NCBI RefSeq assembly: GCF_000725885.1
Contig: NZ_JODR01000027.1
Span: 30,778 to 94,777 of the forward strand
Direction: 5' to 3'
DNA from: Streptomyces albus subsp. albus
GTDB lineage: Bacteria; Actinomycetota; Actinomycetes; Streptomycetales; Streptomycetaceae
DNA: 64,000 nucleotides
The notes beneath the pieces are model-generated. The model was not told the DNA's origin. It saw only the letters and a program-made list of their open reading frames with translations, and did no database searches. Positions within the stretch are counted from its first letter, which is position 1, and every line of letters starts with the position of its first letter. Positions 60,643 through 64,000 of this stretch are shown in pieces. Position numbers and translations under genes: made by a program.

Positions 60643-61032
60643 CTACAGGGGTTCGGGTTCGGTGGTGGCGTCGTTCCAGCACTCGCCACGAAGGGCGGCG
60701 TGGGCGAGAAGAACAGCGGCGCGCATCTGCACGACAGGATCGGCACCCTGGTCCGTCCCGACGGTGAACGGGCCGTCGGCGTCGTCGTGTGCACGGGCGG
60801 CGCGGTGCAACTCGGCGGCGAGCTTGAAGGCCGCCCCGGAAGCGCGGGGGAGGGGCCGGTCGCGCGCGTCCCGAGCCAGGCACGCGAGGGCATGGGCACG
60901 GTCTTCGGCGCTGCTGGTGCGCCAGCTGCTGGTGAGGAAGGCGGAGTGCGCGGCGTCGTGGTGGCCGACGATGTGCAGCTTCCACCGGATGTGCCGCACG
61001 AGGGTGAGACTGCGGGCTGTGCGCTCAGTCAT
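60643..61032 (-). CDS. Small conserved protein, intact paralogue of the 17038 fragment
   Basis: 129-residue cytoplasmic protein of unknown function. Central block SSWRTSSAEDRAHALACLARDARDRP and the C-terminal VQMRAAVLLAHAALRG recur in the truncated copy at 17038-17370, which shows a real family. The ATG at 61032 overlaps the preceding gene by 8 nt. Last gene of a minus-strand small-gene operon. Confidence 0.7.
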   Translation of the reverse strand: MTERTARSLTLVRHIRWKLHIVGHHDAAHSAFLTSSWRTSSAEDRAHALACLARDARDRPLPRASGAAFKLAAELHRAARAHDDADGPFTVGTDQGADPVVQMRAAVLLAHAALRGECWNDATTEPEPL

Positions 61033-61228
61033 CGGTCGGCTCCTCGGCCGGGTACTGCCGGGGTGGGCAGGCACAGCGCGGGGTGACGCTGATGAGGGGC
61101 GGGTAGTCCCCGGCGACGGGTGTGGTGGTCACATCGAGTTGCGGCGTCTGCCCGCAGCCCGAGCACGGCGACAGGTCGCGCTCCAGCGCGGCCCGCACGG
61201 AGGCGACGGCGGGGTCAGGTACGGTCAC
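61025..61228 (-). CDS. Small Cys-rich protein
   Basis: 67-residue protein from GTG 61228. CSGCGQTP near residue 22 and CACPP near 54 place four cysteines as two pairs, a zinc-ribbon-like pattern. Overlaps of 14 nt with the gene before and 8 nt with the gene after support translation. Function unknown. Confidence 0.65.
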   Translation of the reverse strand: MTVPDPAVASVRAALERDLSPCSGCGQTPQLDVTTTPVAGDYPPLISVTPRCACPPRQYPAEEPTDD

Positions 61229-61361
61229 GGCCCCGCTCCTTCGCACAGCGCGGACAGGCGCACGGCGGGCACGGCACCCACACCGGAGGCGGCCCCTCAC
61301 CCTTCACGGCCCGCTCCCGGCTCCACGTACGTCCGGAATCCCGCGAGACCCGGATGGTCAT
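61215..61361 (-). CDS. 48-residue Cys-rich small protein
   Basis: The frame MTIRVSRDSGRTWSRERAVK ... CPPCACPRCAKERGRDRT starts at ATG 61361 and ends at TGA 61215. Four cysteines cluster in CPPCACPRC. It starts 5 nt after the stop of the frame before it and overlaps the next gene by 14 nt. It is too short for routine gene finding, but the coupling to both neighbours supports it. Confidence 0.6.
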   Translation of the reverse strand: MTIRVSRDSGRTWSRERAVKGEGPPPVWVPCPPCACPRCAKERGRDRT

Positions 61362-61366
61362 CCGAC

Positions 61367-61543
61367 TCACAACCGGGCACCCCCGCCCAACTGTCGAGGG
61401 GCACGCTGGCCCTCAGTAGCCGAACGCGGCTCGCAGGCGACGAAGATGAGGACGCTCAGCCTGTGAGCGGCACCGTCAGCGGCTTGCATGCGGCGTGGAT
61501 GTTCGCCGGGTGAACAACGGAGTCGGATGGCGTCGATGGTCAC
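61367..61543 (-). CDS. 58-residue protein at the head of the small-gene operon
   Basis: GTG 61543 to TGA 61367. AGGGAGCG lies about 11 nt upstream of the GTG. The sequence opens VTIDAIRLRCSPGEHPRRMQ and includes HRLSVLIFVACE, with mixed hydrophobic and charged residues unlike shadow frames. Only 5 nt separate it from the next gene. No family recognised. Confidence 0.5.
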   Translation of the reverse strand: MTIDAIRLRCSPGEHPRRMQAADGAAHRLSVLIFVACEPRSATEGQRAPRQLGGGARL

Positions 61544-61776
61544 GGGTCTGGCGCTCCCTGATCGGCACGTATGCGGTGCCGACCTGACCTCTGACCGACG
61601 CAGGCCGGCACCCACTGTGCTGATCACGCTATGGAAGCAGGTGATTACGGAACAGGGACTTGGTCGCCCCATCTCGCGCGCGATCCCCGTGCGACTGGGA
61701 CGTGCTGTCCTACCGGAACGGTCTGCCCGCTCACCGAGCGGACGAGAAACGCACCACCCTCGAATCCGAGCGGAGT

Positions 61777-62997
61777 TCACAGCAGGGGGTCGACACCGAG
61801 ACGGGCGGCCAAGCCCCGGAGGGGTGTGGAGCGGCGGCGCTCGGACTCCAGCATCTCCTGCACGGTGGCGACGGCGAGGGTCTGATAGCGGATCCACTCC
61901 GGCTGGTCCTGCTCGACCTCCAGCAGCGTCTCCAGCGCCCCGTCCCAGTCCCCTGTCTCGTACTGGGCGTGGGAGACGTCCACGCGGTGAGCCGCGCTGT
62001 GCACAGGGCGGGAGATCGCGGACCGGTCGATGCGAGCTGCCACCTCCAGCGCGCGGGAGTGGTCGGCCTGCTCACCGGCGAGAGCGATGTTCACCTGCTG
62101 CGTCAGCACGTCCACTGTCGAAAACGCTGTGCCGTACGCCCTGACGGGGCCGGAGCGCACAGCGGCGGCTTCAGCCAGGTTCAGGTACTCGCGGGCCTCG
62201 TCGTGCCGGTCACGTCGCGCCGCCGGCGTGGCGGCGGCGAGCAGGAGGTTGCCGTACACCGCGAATTCGAGCGGTTCGGCCCTGCTGAACGACGGCTCCA
62301 GCGCTTCCGCCTTCCGCTCGGCCACCTGCTGCGCCTGTTCCCATCGCCCCTGCCGCAGCAGGACCCACGACAGGGTGCTCACGCCCATGCCGGACATCAG
62401 CGGGTCGGATGCATGCTCGGCGGCCTCCAACTGCTTACGGACAGCGTCGAACGCCCAGGAAGCGTGCCCGGCCTGGGCCGAGAGAGAGGCCGCGAGCTGG
62501 TACGAGAGGGCCAGCCGCTGCCACGCCTTCCCGGCGTCGGCGCCCGTCAGCTCCCGAACCACCCGGGTGCCGTCCCGGAGGATGAGGGGGAGCCGCCCGG
62601 CCAGCGTGCTGTAGGCGCCCGCCCAGTAGAGGGAGGTCGCCTCACCGACCGCACGCATCCACGCGTCCGCGTCGGGGGCCTCGTCCAATGCGGTGTCGGC
62701 CAGAACACCCGGCAGCACGTCCACGTCCTGGATGGCGTCGCGCAGGGCGAGCAGGCCCCCCTCGTCGGTCCCGCTCTTCCGCGTCACGGTGGGCTGCCCC
62801 AGAAGGCGCTCCAGTTCCACGTCCAGGGCAGACGCGATCTTCCGCAGAGTGCCGAGCCGGGCCGTGGTCCGGCGACCTTGCTCCAGCTTGCGGATGGTGT
62901 CCACCGACACGCCTGCCCGCTCGGCCAACTGCTCCTGGGTCATTTCGTCACGGAAGCCGCGCAGCTTGGCGATGCGCGCACCGATGTGGTCGCTCAT
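61777..62997 (-). CDS. XRE-family regulator with TPR domain
   Basis: 406-residue protein. An XRE helix-turn-helix at residues 6-62 (LRGFRDEMTQEQLAERAGVS, then DTIRKLEQGRR) is followed by a long helical TPR-type domain typical of Streptomyces peptide- or signal-sensing regulators. GGTGGGG lies before the ATG at 62997. It is upstream of the four small genes on the same strand, with a 233-bp gap, and divergent from the flavoprotein gene. Confidence 0.85.
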   Translation of the reverse strand: MSDHIGARIAKLRGFRDEMTQEQLAERAGVSVDTIRKLEQGRRTTARLGTLRKIASALDVELERLLGQPTVTRKSGTDEGGLLALRDAIQDVDVLPGVLADTALDEAPDADAWMRAVGEATSLYWAGAYSTLAGRLPLILRDGTRVVRELTGADAGKAWQRLALSYQLAASLSAQAGHASWAFDAVRKQLEAAEHASDPLMSGMGVSTLSWVLLRQGRWEQAQQVAERKAEALEPSFSRAEPLEFAVYGNLLLAAATPAARRDRHDEAREYLNLAEAAAVRSGPVRAYGTAFSTVDVLTQQVNIALAGEQADHSRALEVAARIDRSAISRPVHSAAHRVDVSHAQYETGDWDGALETLLEVEQDQPEWIRYQTLAVATVQEMLESERRRSTPLRGLAARLGVDPLL

Positions 62998-63262
62998 GTC
63001 TGTCCCCACCAGAAAGTCGGTAACTCTCCACGCTACGCCGGGTATTCAGCCCCGAGTAAGGCGTGGAACCCGCGCAACCTCGTCCGAGCGGCTGAGGTGA
63101 GAGCTGCGCCGGAGCATGTCGACCCACGATGGTGTGAAAGGGCCAGCGACGGACGCTGCCGTCTGCCGTCGTCCATCCGTGGTTTGGCTCAGATGTCATG
63201 GAACTGGTGCCGTCACCGGGGCCGGAGTTGCGCGGGTTGGCGCGGCGTTGTGGACTCTCGGC

Positions 63263-63796
63263 ATGACGCGGCCGGTTCTCTATCTGATCGCCTGTGCGGC
63301 GGGTCCCGCCCAGCACGTCGACGACGGCGTGCGCATGGCGCAAGCTGCCGGTTGGGACACCTGTCTGATCCTCTCGCCGACCGCCGCGAGGTGGTGGGGG
63401 ACCCGTCTCGCGGAACTTGAGGCGCTGACCGGGCACCCTGTGCGGCACCGGTACACCATGCCCGGTGAGTCGGGCGGGCTGCCGAAGGCGGATGCCATGC
63501 TCGTCGCGCCGTTGACCACGACGAGTGCGTGCAAGTGGGCGGCGGGGATCACCGACACGGTGGCCCTGGGGATCCCCGCCGAGGCCGTGCACCTGGGCGT
63601 GCCGGTCGTCGCGGCGCCGTTCTGGTCCACCGCGCTGGGGGCACAGCCCGCCGTGGATCGCGCCGTCGCGACACTGCGGGAGCAGGGTGTGCGGGTGGTG
63701 TTCGCCCCAGGTGAGCCACACCAACCCAAGCAGGGGAACGGTGCGGCGTTCCCCTGGGACCGGCTGCTGGAAGAGGTCCGCCTCGACCCCGTATGA
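63263..63796 (+). CDS. Flavoprotein-family protein (PF02441-like)
   Basis: 177-residue protein of the flavoprotein/decarboxylase fold (as in Dfp and UbiX). VLYLIACAAGPA is the N-terminal FMN-side strand, MLVAPLTTTSACKWAAGITD the mid-protein motif, and VPVVAAPFWSTALG the second loop. The first 265-base gap separates it from the divergent XRE gene, a pairing often seen in Streptomyces. Reaction unknown. Confidence 0.75.
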   Translation: MTRPVLYLIACAAGPAQHVDDGVRMAQAAGWDTCLILSPTAARWWGTRLAELEALTGHPVRHRYTMPGESGGLPKADAMLVAPLTTTSACKWAAGITDTVALGIPAEAVHLGVPVVAAPFWSTALGAQPAVDRAVATLREQGVRVVFAPGEPHQPKQGNGAAFPWDRLLEEVRLDPV

Positions 63797-63863
63797 GCCG
63801 CAGCCGGGCGCACTCGGCGAACGCCGTGCCGCCAAGGGCGGGAGACCGGGCATGAGGACCGGT

Positions 63864-64000
63864 GGGTGGGGGTGGAGGGGTGGGTGTTCCGGAACACTAA
63901 AGCGTGATTTTCGGCCCGACCGGAAGAGCGTAGGCCCATGCGGAGGGGGTCGGGCAGTAAATCATGCCGTTCCGGAACACCCCCCCCTCCACCCCCACCC
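63864..64000. repeat. 137-nt imperfect inverted repeat at the window edge
   Basis: Left arm 63864-63921 and right arm 63948-64000 pair over about 53 positions with small interruptions: a G-rich 18-20 nt end block, then GTTCCGGAAC (itself a perfect palindrome, in both arms), then TGATTT and GCCCGACC. The loop is 26 nt. The right end is cut by the window, so the full extent is unknown. It could be a large regulatory hairpin, a MITE-like element or an element end. Confidence 0.7.

Noticed and set aside
58070..60985. 971-codon minus-strand frame over two acyl-CoA dehydrogenases
   Set aside because: Antisense to genes with clear motifs and good starts; composition is extreme Gly/Val/Arg with no recognisable domain.

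Overview
The window is chromosomal DNA from a high-GC actinomycete, almost certainly a Streptomyces or close relative. Evidence: very high G+C with strong third-position G/C bias, WhiB-family and SigB/SigH-family regulators, nickel superoxide dismutase (sodN) with its sodX maturation protease, many GTG starts, apparent leaderless -10/start arrangements and a rare TTA codon in a regulator. From memory of S. coelicolor, genes from about 1.1 to 25 kb (PdtaS-like kinase, wblE, lipid kinase, rsbH-sigH, sodN/sodX, polar amino-acid ABC transporter, malic enzyme) resemble the conserved SCO5239-SCO5261 neighbourhood; this was not searched.

Layout. 0-6.4 kb: class II aldolase, sensor kinase, wblE, diacylglycerol-kinase-like enzyme, small membrane protein, rsbH-sigH. 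6.9-16.8 kb: PLP enzyme with a repeat-rich N-terminus, cytoplasmic amidase, two divergent HTH/TPR-type regulators (one with a TTA codon), NUDIX hydrolase, EamA exporter, methyltransferase, GNAT protein. 16.8-17.85 kb: decayed DNA with a truncated copy of a gene that is intact near 60.6 kb and a 5' fragment of a pterin dehydratase. 17.85-26.2 kb: sodN/sodX, CGNR regulator, methyltransferase, malic enzyme, ABC uptake operon, F420-type oxidoreductase.

26.8-60.5 kb is the accessory heart: a steroid-nucleus catabolic island. It encodes 3-ketosteroid 9-alpha-hydroxylase (kshA, kshB-like), the HsaA-type 3-HSA hydroxylase, the HsaD-type meta-cleavage hydrolase, HsaE/HsaG/HsaF (dienoate to pyruvate and propionyl-CoA), and the KstR2-type ring C/D (HIP-CoA) genes echA20, ipdA, ipdB, ipdC, two SDRs, fadA6, kstR2, ipdF and fadE30 plus further acyl-CoA dehydrogenases. 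Gene order in the two KstR2 blocks matches the mycobacterial KstR2 regulon. HsaB, HsaC, KstD and FadD3 are not in the window. A five-gene cell-wall block (fused CDP-ribitol synthase, two teichoic-acid polymerase-like proteins, an acyltransferase, an unknown protein; 45.1-53.3 kb) lies between the two halves.

Two regulatory layers can be read in the island. KstR2-like sites lie between echA20 and the SDR pair and between fadE30 and the echA/fadE operon. A separate palindrome of the form TCCCG-GTCAG-CGGGA lies upstream of kshA, hsaD, hsaE and, in degenerate form, hsaA, each time exactly 31 nt from a -10-like hexamer. This looks like an activator site for the ring A/B genes; the IclR-type regulator divergent from kshA is the obvious candidate protein.

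60.6-64 kb holds an XRE-TPR regulator, a set of four very small, tightly packed genes (two under 60 codons), a flavoprotein, and a 137-nt imperfect inverted repeat that runs to the window edge.
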